From assembly GCA_019359615.1 (NCBI GenBank), contig JAHHHA010000006.1:124001-188000 (forward strand): 64,000 nt of DNA. Direction: 5' to 3'. Under the pieces are notes generated by a model. The model was given only the letters and a program-made list of their open reading frames with translations, made no database searches and was not told the DNA's origin. The first letter of the stretch is position 1; each line of letters begins with the position of its first letter. Made by a program: the position numbers and the translations under genes. This document shows, piece after piece, positions 33,739-41,844 of the stretch. Origin of the DNA: Cyanosarcina radialis HA8281-LM2. GTDB lineage: Bacteria > Cyanobacteriota > Cyanobacteriia > Cyanobacteriales > CCAP-1448.

Positions 33739-34992
33739 TTAGCTTTTCCCAGCTTTTACCTCCCTCTGATTAGTAAACTGGGAATATAAATTACTAGCAG
33801 CAACTTGTAACCTACCGGGATGACCTTGAGTTCGATCGAATAACTCTTGAATTTCATCTTCGCTGAAAGTTACGCCCGTACCTTGCAATCTTTGCAGAAT
33901 GAAAGCGCGAGTTACCTGTTCGGAAAACGGTTTGACATCTAATTGACGACAGATTCCTGCTAGCGGCGACTCCAATTCGGGTGAGTCGGGAAAAAGATTA
34001 GCTAAGGGAGTTCTACTGGCAATTACTAACTTTAAAGGAGCATTACCGCCATCAGCTAACCCTCGCAACTGACTTCGCACGCGCTTAGTAAAGCCATCCC
34101 AGGTCATTTTTTCAATCTCATCTAAACACAAAATGTAACGCTTCCCGTTTAGCGATCGCGTTAACTGAAAACCGCGACATACAGGAATTTTCAAAGCTTC
34201 TTCGCATAATGCTTCATAAAACTCATCTTCATTGTCTACCCACTGTAAATTCAGGTAAGCATATTTAATGCTATTTAAATTGCTGTTATTCCCCAGCCAT
34301 TCGATACCTTGAGTGTAAATCCGATACAAAATCGATGATTTCCCAATTTGAAATTCACCGACTAAGGATATATTTACTCCTTTGTTCAGTTCTTCAAAAA
34401 TCTGCCGCAATAGCTCTTCGCGATCGAAAAAACGACTGGAATCAGTGATGCAGCCCATATCGCCGAAGGGATTTGGATTGAGGCGATCGCTAGTCAATAA
34501 TTTTGTTACCTGTTGTGGGCGATCGTTGCTAGCACAAATGCTTTCGGAGTTTACCCATCCATTATTAGCCGCCGGAACTATTTGTTGTTTGGATTTTTCC
34601 GGTTGACGGTTTTCCCATTCTTCAGCAAACTTTTCTAGATTTTTAGCTAGTTTTTTCGACCATAAGGTTAAGGTAAAACGCCAATCTTCAGAACCTCGAT
34701 CTTTTAAACGGTTATCTGTCAAAATTCCCAGATAGTCTTCCATCCGTTTCAAAGATTCCTTGATTTGCTCTTTACTGAGTTTTCCTTCATATCGATCGCG
34801 TTCTGTAAGTTGCTCTAAAAATCTCAACTTGGTTTCAATCAATAGTTGGGGATGGGGAGAATCTTCTTCCAGCCACTTGAATTGAACGTAGCGATCGTTC
34901 TCATACAAATTGTCTGAAGCAAAGGCGAGCAATGCTTCTAACAGGCGTAAAGCCCTGGTTTTGACTTGTAACCCAAAGGTGGCTCTAGGCAT
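33739..34992 (-). CDS. AAA-like signalling ATPase with an effector-associated N-terminal domain
   Basis: A 417-residue protein. The N-terminal 130 residues (ALRLLEALLAFASDNLYEND...LLIETKLRFLEQLTERDRYE...EALKRMEDYLGILTDNRL-like) match a helical domain found at the front of many cyanobacterial NB-ARC, AAA and CHAT proteins. A P-loop ATPase follows: SLVGEFQIGKSSILYRIY (Walker A), RYILCLDEIEKM (Walker B) and a sensor region VIASRTPLANLF. The C-terminal winged-helix-like part reads IQELFDRTQGHPGRLQVAAS. Such ATPases act as signalling switches or immune-type sensors. ATG 34992 is preferred over TTG 35019. No partner effector is adjacent. Confidence 0.75.
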   Translation of the reverse strand: MPRATFGLQVKTRALRLLEALLAFASDNLYENDRYVQFKWLEEDSPHPQLLIETKLRFLEQLTERDRYEGKLSKEQIKESLKRMEDYLGILTDNRLKDRGSEDWRFTLTLWSKKLAKNLEKFAEEWENRQPEKSKQQIVPAANNGWVNSESICASNDRPQQVTKLLTSDRLNPNPFGDMGCITDSSRFFDREELLRQIFEELNKGVNISLVGEFQIGKSSILYRIYTQGIEWLGNNSNLNSIKYAYLNLQWVDNEDEFYEALCEEALKIPVCRGFQLTRSLNGKRYILCLDEIEKMTWDGFTKRVRSQLRGLADGGNAPLKLVIASRTPLANLFPDSPELESPLAGICRQLDVKPFSEQVTRAFILQRLQGTGVTFSEDEIQELFDRTQGHPGRLQVAASNLYSQFTNQREVKAGKS

Positions 34993-35030
34993 TTTTTTAT
35001 CGCATAGTCCGCTTAGCAAAAGTTAGTTTG

Positions 35031-35092
35031 CCCTCACCCCCGTCCCCTCTCCCAAGCTTGGGAGAGGGGTGTCCGGCAGGACGGGGTGAGGG
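35031..35092. repeat. CCCTCACCCC...GGGGTGAGGG nested palindrome
   Basis: A 62-bp nested palindrome with an inner CCCCTCTCCCAAGCTTGGGAGAGGGG and an outer CCCTCACCCC/GGGGTGAGGG. It belongs to the family inserted in the metallophosphoesterase gene and found at 41646 and 51071. Confidence 0.85.
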
Positions 35093-35217
35093 CTGGATTC
35101 ATAGTTTTAATAACCGGATTTGATATGAGGTAGAGAGATAGCAGTGCTACATCTCTCATGCTTGCTTCCCCCTTGATGAGTTACTACAAGCCCAAAAGGT
35201 AAGTTTCCACAAAAAGT

Positions 35218-35248
35218 TAGGGGTTAAGCAGTATAACCCCTATTTTTT
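35218..35248 (+). terminator. Intrinsic terminator with no gene upstream
   Basis: TAGGGGTTA (35218-35226) pairs perfectly with TAACCCCTA (35234-35242) around a 7-base loop and is followed by six T. This is a good plus-strand intrinsic terminator, yet no plus-strand gene precedes it; the upstream gene is on the minus strand. It may end a small RNA from about 35100-35215, or act as an attenuator in the leader of the secreted-protein gene at 35381. Confidence 0.7.
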
Positions 35249-35380
35249 ACCTACCCCTATGTTTGCAGAATGCTGGATATTAGCGGGCGATCGCTTAGTT
35301 TGCTTAAACCCTCGATCGCGGGTACTACCCTCAAGCCAACCTAGTTTACAGAACACCTTACACGAATTTCGAGGTTAATT

Positions 35381-35707
35381 ATGAATTCCAATAGTTTGTC
35401 AGTCACATCGCGATCGCAACTAACTAAATCTAAAGTGCGTGCGAGCAAACTTTTAGGAACTGTCCTGGCATCAGGATTGCTCTTATCCTTGACTTCCTTA
35501 CCTGGTTTTGCCCAAGGTATGTCATCAGATACGCCCCAGCAAAAAACGGTAGAACTAGTCAAAAAATGTCAGGAAAAATTCGGACCTAATTCCGAAAATC
35601 CCGACAAAGAATCGTTCAAAAAATGTTTGAAAAGGGTATTGCGGGCTTGCGTTCGTCACACCGACAATCCGCAGTTGTGCAAGCAATGGATTAAGAACGC
35701 ACTGTAA
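35381..35707 (+). CDS. Small secreted protein with four cysteines
   Basis: A 108-residue protein. An N-terminal signal peptide (positively charged start, then LLGTVLASGLLLSLTSLPGF, cleavage near AQG) is followed by a short mature part of about 60 residues with four cysteines: VKKCQEKF, FKKCLKRVLRACVRH and LCKQW. The spacing suggests two disulfides. No family recognised. It is the first of three short secreted proteins upstream of the radical SAM gene; whether it is part of that system is inference from position. Confidence 0.7.
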   Translation: MNSNSLSVTSRSQLTKSKVRASKLLGTVLASGLLLSLTSLPGFAQGMSSDTPQQKTVELVKKCQEKFGPNSENPDKESFKKCLKRVLRACVRHTDNPQLCKQWIKNAL

Positions 35708-35723
35708 TTATCTGTAAAACTTT

Positions 35724-35866
35724 GATACCAAATTTTGATTGTTTATGTTACTTTTTGCTAATTAAAGTCGTGGTAGTACAAACATAAAGGTGCTGATGAC
35801 TTTTACGAAGTTAGCTATCTGAGGTGAGCTAGATAAAAGCAGTCTTTCTCAACTCAATTTGGTATC
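35724..35866. repeat. Repeat with GATACCAAATT inverted ends
   Basis: A perfect 11-bp inverted pair, GATACCAAATT (35724-35734) and AATTTGGTATC (35856-35866), bounds 143 bp between two secreted-protein genes. The ends resemble those of 4420-4522 and 57736-57829. Interior without coding potential. Confidence 0.55.
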
Positions 35867-35911
35867 GCCAATCGTTTAATTTATTACCAAAACCAAGGAG
35901 CAAAGATAGTT

Positions 35912-36319
35912 ATGATTTTTCAAAAGTCGTTAATAAAGTCTGGTACGGTAGTTTCATTACTGTTCGGACTCACTAGCATGAGCTTTGTCTTTTCAGCAAA
36001 CAAAGCACTCGCTTTAGGTAGTTGCAAGAATGTAGAACTTACCTTTAAAAACGGTACGAGTCAGCCAATTAGCATTCCCGAAGATGGCCATCGCGTTAAA
36101 AATCCGGGTAGTGTAGAAGGCTGGAATAAACTCACATTAGGTGCTGGAAAAAGCAACCTTCAAGCCAATAGTAATTGGTCGGACACTCTAAAACTCAATA
36201 TTAAGTGCGTTACCGATGCTGAGTTTGAAATCAAGTGGTCTGATAACAACGGCAATCACACTAGTGTTTTTAACAGTGTAAATATTAGCGATAAGCAAGC
36301 GACTTTTACGCTGAGATAA
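35912..36319 (+). CDS. Small secreted protein, beta-rich
   Basis: A 135-residue protein with a signal peptide (MIFQKSLIKSGTVVSLLFGL then SMSFVFSANKALA) and a mature domain of about 100 residues. Strands such as CKNVELTFKNGTSQPISIPE, LKLNIKCVTDAEFEIKWSD and VFNSVNISDKQATFTLR suggest a beta-sandwich with one disulfide between two cysteines. Family not recognised. AAGGAG lies 15 bases upstream of the ATG. It precedes the putative peptide precursor and radical SAM genes. Confidence 0.65.
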   Translation: MIFQKSLIKSGTVVSLLFGLTSMSFVFSANKALALGSCKNVELTFKNGTSQPISIPEDGHRVKNPGSVEGWNKLTLGAGKSNLQANSNWSDTLKLNIKCVTDAEFEIKWSDNNGNHTSVFNSVNISDKQATFTLR

Positions 36320-36382
36320 AGTTTGAGGGTACGTTTTCACAAAAATTAGGGATATAAAACAACTTACACCAGGAGTACGATC

Positions 36383-36733
36383 GTGAAATTTCAACAATCT
36401 CGTCTTTTTCTCTTGCTATCTGCCACAATTCCCACCTTACTGATTTCGGGTCATGCAGGAGCAGTTTCATCTACCAATCCTAGTTTTAATGAAGTTAAAT
36501 CTTCTGTGAACTTGGCCCCGAATACAGCCGAGAAACTAAATCTGCTGATTCCTAATTCAGAGAATCTACTAGCTAAGAAAAATTTCTTTCGGAACAAAGG
36601 GCCAGATGGATTTAGAGAGGTATTCAGAGAGGTCGTTCAGCCCCAATCTCTGGAAAATCTGCAAAGCAAAGCTTCCCGTCCTTCAGCCGTGGATACTTTG
36701 AACTCATTATTGAGTGGCGATACTCTAGGTTAA
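36383..36733 (+). CDS. Candidate radical-SAM-modified secreted precursor
   Basis: A 116-residue protein starting at GTG 36383 with a signal peptide (FQQSRLFLLLSATIPTLLIS, cleavage near GHAGA). The mature part contains FFRNKGPDGFREVFREVVQP, in which three F-R-N/E triplets occur (residues 69-71, 77-79, 81-83). Radical SAM/SPASM enzymes that make three-residue cyclophanes join an aromatic residue to one two positions downstream, so these are plausible sites. It directly precedes the radical SAM gene, separated by a strong stem-loop. No Gly-rich repeat tail, so it is not a standard GrrA. Precursor role inferred. Confidence 0.55.
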   Translation: MKFQQSRLFLLLSATIPTLLISGHAGAVSSTNPSFNEVKSSVNLAPNTAEKLNLLIPNSENLLAKKNFFRNKGPDGFREVFREVVQPQSLENLQSKASRPSAVDTLNSLLSGDTLG

Positions 36734-36770
36734 TTGAGTTCTAAACCTAGAAAAGTAGAGATCCACTAAC

Positions 36771-36812
36771 TTTCTGAAGAAAAGCTGTTATTCACCAGTT
36801 TTTCTTCAGAAA
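36771..36812 (+). terminator. Strong 17-bp stem-loop between precursor and radical SAM genes
   Basis: TTTCTGAAGAAAA (36771-36783) pairs perfectly with TTTTCTTCAGAAA (36800-36812); the helix extends by a G-U and three more pairs, with an 8-base loop TTATTCAC. No long T-tract follows, so it could be a partial terminator or a stabilising/processing stem. Such a structure would keep precursor mRNA in excess over the enzyme message. Confidence 0.6.
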
Positions 36813-36873
36813 CTCTCTACCTGTCATCAAATATTTCATGAAAACATCAGCAATTATAGATAGGAGTAAGATA

Positions 36874-38055
36874 ATGAAAACTCAAAAAAGATTGGTGCAA
36901 TTTGTGATTAAAACTTCTAAGTTTTGCAACTTGCGCTGTCGCTATTGTTATGAATATTCAGAATTAGGAAATAGAACGGCGATCGCCCCAGAACAATTAG
37001 AGCAAATGTATCGCCACATTTATAACTATTATAGTCAACTAGACCATCCGACGCAAATCGATTTTGTCTGGCACGGTGGCGAACCTTTATTACATTCTCC
37101 AGATTTTTATTGGAAAACATTTGACCTTCAGCAACAGATTTTTGGCGAACTGGCAGGCTCGATTTCTAATGCCGTGCAAACTAACTTGACGGTACTCAAT
37201 AAGGAACGCATCCGATTGTTACGAGATGGCTTTGATAGCGTCGGGGTTTCTGTAGATTTATTTGGCGGATTGCGCGTCGATCGCACGGGTATTGATTCGC
37301 TGCCCATCGTCTTAGCAAATATGGATCGATTGCAGGCAGAAAATATTCCTTTTGGCTGTATTACCGTTCTGACTAAACTGAACCTACCGTATTTAAGAGA
37401 GATTTATAGGTTTTACGAACAAATGAATCTATCGTTTCGGTTGTTACCCCTGTTTAAAGGCTCATTTGACGGGCAACACGATGGGTTTGAAATTAGTCCT
37501 TATGAGGTGCTCGATGCTTTCTGTAAGCTAGTAGATCTATGGTTAGAAAGCGATCGAATAGTAACGAGCCAGCCGCTTATCGACCATATCGAGGAAATTC
37601 TTTATCGCTATAGTTCCGATTTTCAGCCGTTTTTCTACGACAAATCTGAATGGGAATCAATTTTTCTAGTAAATACTAATGGTGAGGTTTACAGCTATGC
37701 AGATGCTTATGCTGGGCTAAGTCATGGCAATATATTTACTACCTCCTTGGAAGATTTAATCAAAGGAGAGGCTCATCAGCAAGTTATAGCTGCCGCCGAA
37801 GAGCGAATGTTGGCTACTTGTTCTACTTGTCCATTTTTTGGCAGTTGTAGTGGCTATCCGGTAGCTGAAGGTAGTGGGGAATATAATGAGTTAGATGAAA
37901 CAGGTGCTATTCGCTGTATTGTCACCAAAGGCGTTTTACAGCATATAGAATATCGCTTCAAACAGGCTGGAATTATTAATCCATTAACTGGCAAACTTAG
38001 TTTAGATCGATTGGCGATCGCAGAAAAGTCACTAGCACTAAGCTGTCCTAAATAG
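36874..38055 (+). CDS. Radical SAM/SPASM peptide maturase
   Basis: A 393-residue radical SAM enzyme. The cluster motif CNLRCRYC (Cys18, Cys22, Cys25) binds the SAM-cleaving 4Fe-4S. The barrel includes QIDFVWHGGEPLLHSPDFYW and the C-terminal SPASM-like region has CSTCPFFGSCSGYP followed by a further Cys in GAIRCIV. This architecture is shared by three-residue-cyclophane-forming maturases (FxsB, XyeB, GrrM groups). ATG 36874 is preferred over 36838 because GGAG sits seven bases upstream. The neighbouring secreted small proteins are the likely substrates. No protease or exporter gene is adjacent; signal peptides suggest Sec export. Confidence 0.88.
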   Translation: MKTQKRLVQFVIKTSKFCNLRCRYCYEYSELGNRTAIAPEQLEQMYRHIYNYYSQLDHPTQIDFVWHGGEPLLHSPDFYWKTFDLQQQIFGELAGSISNAVQTNLTVLNKERIRLLRDGFDSVGVSVDLFGGLRVDRTGIDSLPIVLANMDRLQAENIPFGCITVLTKLNLPYLREIYRFYEQMNLSFRLLPLFKGSFDGQHDGFEISPYEVLDAFCKLVDLWLESDRIVTSQPLIDHIEEILYRYSSDFQPFFYDKSEWESIFLVNTNGEVYSYADAYAGLSHGNIFTTSLEDLIKGEAHQQVIAAAEERMLATCSTCPFFGSCSGYPVAEGSGEYNELDETGAIRCIVTKGVLQHIEYRFKQAGIINPLTGKLSLDRLAIAEKSLALSCPK

Positions 38056-38159
38056 CTATAATTCCGAAGAAGCACTATAAGACATTAAAACGAGAAGGAG
38101 AAGGAAGGGCAAAGCAACAAGGGACAAACGCAATGTTTTATAAGCCACTACTGTAACAT

Positions 38160-38275
38160 CTCAATTCGATCGCCATAAAAAAGCAAGGGTAGATCGGTTA
38201 ATGCTTCGTCTAGTGTCTTTGATGTACGATCGCTTTAACAGAAAACCCATAAATTTTTGATTTTAGCTGAGTCAC
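38160..38275 (-). pseudogene. Decayed copy of a short antitoxin-like gene
   Basis: On the minus strand, 38275-38228 aligns well with the coding DNA of the intact 58-residue gene at 41845-42021, around the segment SQNQEFMDFLAKRS. The sequence after it reads SKTLDEALTDLPLLFYGDRI in a shifted frame. There is no start codon and the frame is broken. It marks the left side of the ATPase/TPR module, whose right side carries the intact copy. Confidence 0.45.
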
Positions 38276-38410
38276 AGATCCGAGAACTTAGACCGCTCGT
38301 AGTCACAAACGCCGTTAAGTGCAGGGCAACTTGACTTCATCCTAGTTTTGTCAAATTTAGCCCAGATACGCCATGATATGAATGGTTGGGAACTCATCGA
38401 ATAAAATTTC

Positions 38411-39706
38411 ATGTCTGAAAAATTACTCAAATCGTTTCAGAAAGCTTACAGCAATCTCGAACTCTCGCCACTTCTACAACAAAACGATTTAGATCGGTTC
38501 AGAGTCAATTTTGGCGGCGAGATCGTCGAACAATTAGAGCAATTAGTTGAGGATAGTCCTAATCGCGATGGCAAGATTGTCTTCACTGGGCATCGCGGCT
38601 GCGGTAAGTCTACGTTGCTAGCTGAGTTTAGCCGGAGATTGGCCGATCGCTATTTTGTGGTTTTCTTCTCAATTTCAGACACGATCGAAATGTCTGATGT
38701 CAATCACATTAATATCTTGTTTGCGATCGCAGTTAATTTAATGTCTGAAGCTGAAGCCAATCAAGTCAAAATTTCTAAAGCTAATAGAAAAGCTGTATAT
38801 AGTTGGTTTTCTACTAAAACTAGAATTGAAGAGGAAAAATTTGAGGCAGGACTGGACTTCGATCTATTCGGCTTGCTGAAGTTAATTAAAACTAAGTTAA
38901 AAGCCGATGCTGTCGTTCGTTACGAAATCAAGCAAGAATTCGAGCGAAAAATCACAGATTTAGTCGCGAGGATTAATGAGATCGCTGCTTTGATTCAAAA
39001 TAAAACTAAAAAAGAAATTCTAGTAATTATAGACGATTTAGACAAACTAGATCTAGCAGTAGTAAACAATATTTACAAAGATAATATTAAAGCTATCTGT
39101 TTGCCTAATTTTCACATTATTTATACTATCCCTATCGCCGTACTGCGGGAGACAGTAATTAAGTCAACGATTGAAAACGAGACTAACGACCAAGTAGTTA
39201 TCATGCCCGTGATGAAACTATTTGACAAACAACAAGCTCGCGTGACTAATGCCCAACCGCGATCGCAAGCAGCAGACATTTTATGTGAAATTCTCAAAAA
39301 GCGGATCGAACCTAACCTCATAGAATCTTCAACTGCCGATAAGATCGTTTTAAATAGCGGTGGCTTGTTGCGAGAATTAATTCGGATTGCCAAGGAATGC
39401 TGTCAAATTTGCTTGCTAAATATCCGCCGCCGTCCAGCAGACAAAGTTATTATCAACGACGAAATTTTAGAGAAGGCGATCGATAATATTCGCAATGATT
39501 TTGCTTTGCCTTTAGGCAAGGCAGAATATATCATCTTGCAAGTGGTATATCAACAATTCAAGCCAGCCGATCCGAAAGAGCAAAAGTTTTTAGATTTGTT
39601 GCACGGACTGTATGTTTTGGAATACCGCAATCGGCAAAATTGGTACGACGTTCATCCGATTGTTGTCGAACTGTTAAAAGAGGAAGGTTTAATCCATGTC
39701 AGCTAA
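38411..39706 (+). CDS. P-loop ATPase, partner of a TPR protein
   Basis: A 431-residue P-loop NTPase with Walker A TGHRGCGKSTLLAEF (residues 59-73) and Walker B KEILVIIDDLDKL (about 200-212), followed by a sensor-like IIYTIPIAVLRET and a C-terminal winged-helix-like region (EYIILQVVYQQFKPADPKEQ...YDVHPIVVELLKEEGL). A central charged helical insertion separates the Walker motifs. It resembles STAND/KAP-like signalling ATPases. It overlaps the next gene by 11 nt, so the two proteins are made together. Function unknown; a defence or signalling sensor is plausible. Confidence 0.75.
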   Translation: MSEKLLKSFQKAYSNLELSPLLQQNDLDRFRVNFGGEIVEQLEQLVEDSPNRDGKIVFTGHRGCGKSTLLAEFSRRLADRYFVVFFSISDTIEMSDVNHINILFAIAVNLMSEAEANQVKISKANRKAVYSWFSTKTRIEEEKFEAGLDFDLFGLLKLIKTKLKADAVVRYEIKQEFERKITDLVARINEIAALIQNKTKKEILVIIDDLDKLDLAVVNNIYKDNIKAICLPNFHIIYTIPIAVLRETVIKSTIENETNDQVVIMPVMKLFDKQQARVTNAQPRSQAADILCEILKKRIEPNLIESSTADKIVLNSGGLLRELIRIAKECCQICLLNIRRRPADKVIINDEILEKAIDNIRNDFALPLGKAEYIILQVVYQQFKPADPKEQKFLDLLHGLYVLEYRNRQNWYDVHPIVVELLKEEGLIHVS

Positions 39707-41597
39707 AGAAACTATACCTCAACAATTGCTAGACCTTGATGAAGAAAATCAAGATGCCTACGATAGTTTAATAGTTTCTATTGAAGCTAAACCACGAGGA
39801 TTGAGCCTACTAATTGCCGTTGGCGATGACTTGAACTTACGAGAACAAATTATTGCCCAATATGAAGCCGAACTACAGCCAAATTTTCGGACTTATCGGG
39901 TAACATTGCCTCGTGGCGAACCAAGTCTAAAATCTGCTCTTTATCAATTGGTAGAGCGAGAAGAATATCTGCGTCAGGGCGGGCAAGCCGTTATCACCGT
40001 AACTGGAGTGGAACAGCTTTATTTTCTTAAACTGGGTCAGGAGCGATCGGAACAAGAGATATTTTTTGGTTATTTGCAATGGACGAGGGAAGGATTGCGC
40101 GATTATCCTTACCCGATAATTTTGTGGGTGACTAATCAAATTTTAGTCAACTTGATTAAAAAAGCTCCAGATTTTTGGAGTTGGCGATCGGGCGTGTTTC
40201 GGTTTGCATCTAAAAAGACAATTGCCGTTTCTAGCAAAGAAATTGAACCGATTCGCTTTGCTCTAGAGGATATCGAGCTATCTAGCTTTGATGATGACAG
40301 TCCTCATTTATTGCCGATCGAAGACTTAAAACAGTTAATCGAGCAGCAAGAAAACCAGGGGGTAAAAAATTCCAGTTTGGCTACTTTTTATGCCAGTTTA
40401 GGCAATATTTACAAAAGCCGACTAGAACGGGGCGAAGCTCAGGATTACAAAGCCGAACAAGAATTAGCAACAGAGTATTTACAAAAGGCCGCTAAGCTAC
40501 GACAAGAATTAAGTTTGGAAAAAAACTTAGCAGCTAGCCTGAGTAATCTGGCAAATCTCTACAAATCTCAAGGACGCTATAGCGAAGCCGAAACGTTGTT
40601 TCTCGAAGCTTTAGAACTGAGAAAACGCTTGCTGGGAGAACACCATCCCGATGTCGCTAGGAGCCTGAACAATCTAGCAACACTCTACCAATTGCAAGGA
40701 CGTTACAGCAAAGCCGAACAGTTGTTTCTACAAGCATCAGAACTCAGGAAACGTCTGCTGGGAGAACAACATCCTGATGTTGCCCTCAGTCTGAACGATC
40801 TGGCATATCTCTACGAAGCTCAAGGGCGTTATGGCGAAGCCGAAGCTTTGTATATCCAAGCATTAGAACTGAGAAAACTCCTGCTGGGAGAACATCATCT
40901 TGATGTCGCCACCAGCCTCAACAATCTGGCAATGCTCTACAAATCTCAAGGACGTTACCGAGAAGCCGAACCTTTGTTGCTCCAAGCGTTAGAACTCAGG
41001 AAACATCTGCTGGGAAAACAACATCCTGATGTTGCCCTCAGTCTAAACAATCTGGCATATCTCTATGAAGCTCAAGGACGTTATGGCGAAGCCGAAGCTT
41101 TGTATATCCAAGCATTAGAACTGAGAAAACTCCTGCTGGGAGAACATCATCTTGATGTCGCCACCAGCCTCAACAATCTGGCATATCTCTACAAATCTCA
41201 AGGACGTTACCAAGAAGCTGAACCTTTGTTACTCCAAGCATTAGAACTGAGAAAACGCCTGCTGGGAGAACACCATCCTGATATTGCCAGGAGTCTGAAC
41301 AATCTAGCAATGCTCTACAAATCTCAAGGACACTACAGAGAAGCTGAACCTTTGTTACTCCAAGCATTAGAACTCAGGAAACATCTGCTGGGAGAACAAC
41401 ATCCTGATGTCGCCAATAGCCTGAACAATTTGGCTGCAATATACGAATCGCAAGGACATTACAAGAAAGCTGAACCGTTGTATATCCAAGCATTAGAACT
41501 AAGAAAACATCTTTTAGGAGAGAGTCATCCCAAAACAGTTATTAGCCGTGAAAATTTGGCAAATCTTCGGGCTAAGATGGGCGCTACCGAATCTTAG
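39696..41597 (+). CDS. TPR (kinesin-light-chain type) protein with a degenerate NTPase-like N-terminus
   Basis: A 633-residue protein. Residues 1-190 look like an NTPase fold (LSLLIAVGDDLNLREQIIAQ...GQAVITVTGVEQLYFLKLG) but lack a Walker A lysine, so ATP is probably not hydrolysed. About residues 225-625 are eight near-identical 42-residue TPR units of the TPR_12 type, with cores such as SLNNLAYLYEAQGRYGEAEA and LELRKHLLGEQHPDVA. The upstream overlapping gene supplies an intact ATPase. The pair looks like a STAND protein split into a switch and a sensor-repeat subunit. Repeat DNA is nearly identical between units, indicating recent expansion. Confidence 0.82.
   Translation: MSAKETIPQQLLDLDEENQDAYDSLIVSIEAKPRGLSLLIAVGDDLNLREQIIAQYEAELQPNFRTYRVTLPRGEPSLKSALYQLVEREEYLRQGGQAVITVTGVEQLYFLKLGQERSEQEIFFGYLQWTREGLRDYPYPIILWVTNQILVNLIKKAPDFWSWRSGVFRFASKKTIAVSSKEIEPIRFALEDIELSSFDDDSPHLLPIEDLKQLIEQQENQGVKNSSLATFYASLGNIYKSRLERGEAQDYKAEQELATEYLQKAAKLRQELSLEKNLAASLSNLANLYKSQGRYSEAETLFLEALELRKRLLGEHHPDVARSLNNLATLYQLQGRYSKAEQLFLQASELRKRLLGEQHPDVALSLNDLAYLYEAQGRYGEAEALYIQALELRKLLLGEHHLDVATSLNNLAMLYKSQGRYREAEPLLLQALELRKHLLGKQHPDVALSLNNLAYLYEAQGRYGEAEALYIQALELRKLLLGEHHLDVATSLNNLAYLYKSQGRYQEAEPLLLQALELRKRLLGEHHPDIARSLNNLAMLYKSQGHYREAEPLLLQALELRKHLLGEQHPDVANSLNNLAAIYESQGHYKKAEPLYIQALELRKHLLGESHPKTVISRENLANLRAKMGATES
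40797..41300 (+). repeat. 252-bp tandem duplication within the TPR region
   Basis: A two-TPR block starting near 40797 is repeated with only a few changes from near 41049, an offset of 252 bp (two 126-bp units). The near-identity at the DNA level, including silent positions, shows recent duplication or gene conversion. Confidence 0.75.
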
Positions 41598-41645
41598 TTG
41601 TAGAGGTTGGCTTCTCCCAAATTCGCAGAAGAGAGCATATTTAAA

Positions 41646-41685
41646 GTCCCTCTCCCAATGTTGGGAGAGGGATTTAGGGTGAGGG
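41646..41685. repeat. Palindromic repeat (CCCTCTCCCAATGTTGGGAGAGGG type)
   Basis: A 40-bp unit with a CCCTCTCCC/GGGAGAGGG stem followed by GATTTAGGGTGAGGG. Same family as 35031 and 51071. It lies shortly after the TPR gene and could serve as a transcript end. Confidence 0.75.
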
Positions 41686-41844
41686 CAAACAGCTATTGCG
41701 GGACGATCTCGCCTCAACAACACTCACTCACACAGCTTTATCGAGGTATTCTCAATCCTCGATCGCATTTTGGCTGAATCTTAATAGCGATCTGTTCGGA
41801 TCTAGAAAATTAGGCAATCTAAGCAATCGCCATAGCTTATGACT

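Noticed and set aside
36383-38055. Standard GrrA/GrrM system
   Set aside because: The enzyme class is similar, but the candidate precursor lacks the Gly-rich repeat tail and no GrrP-type gene was found.
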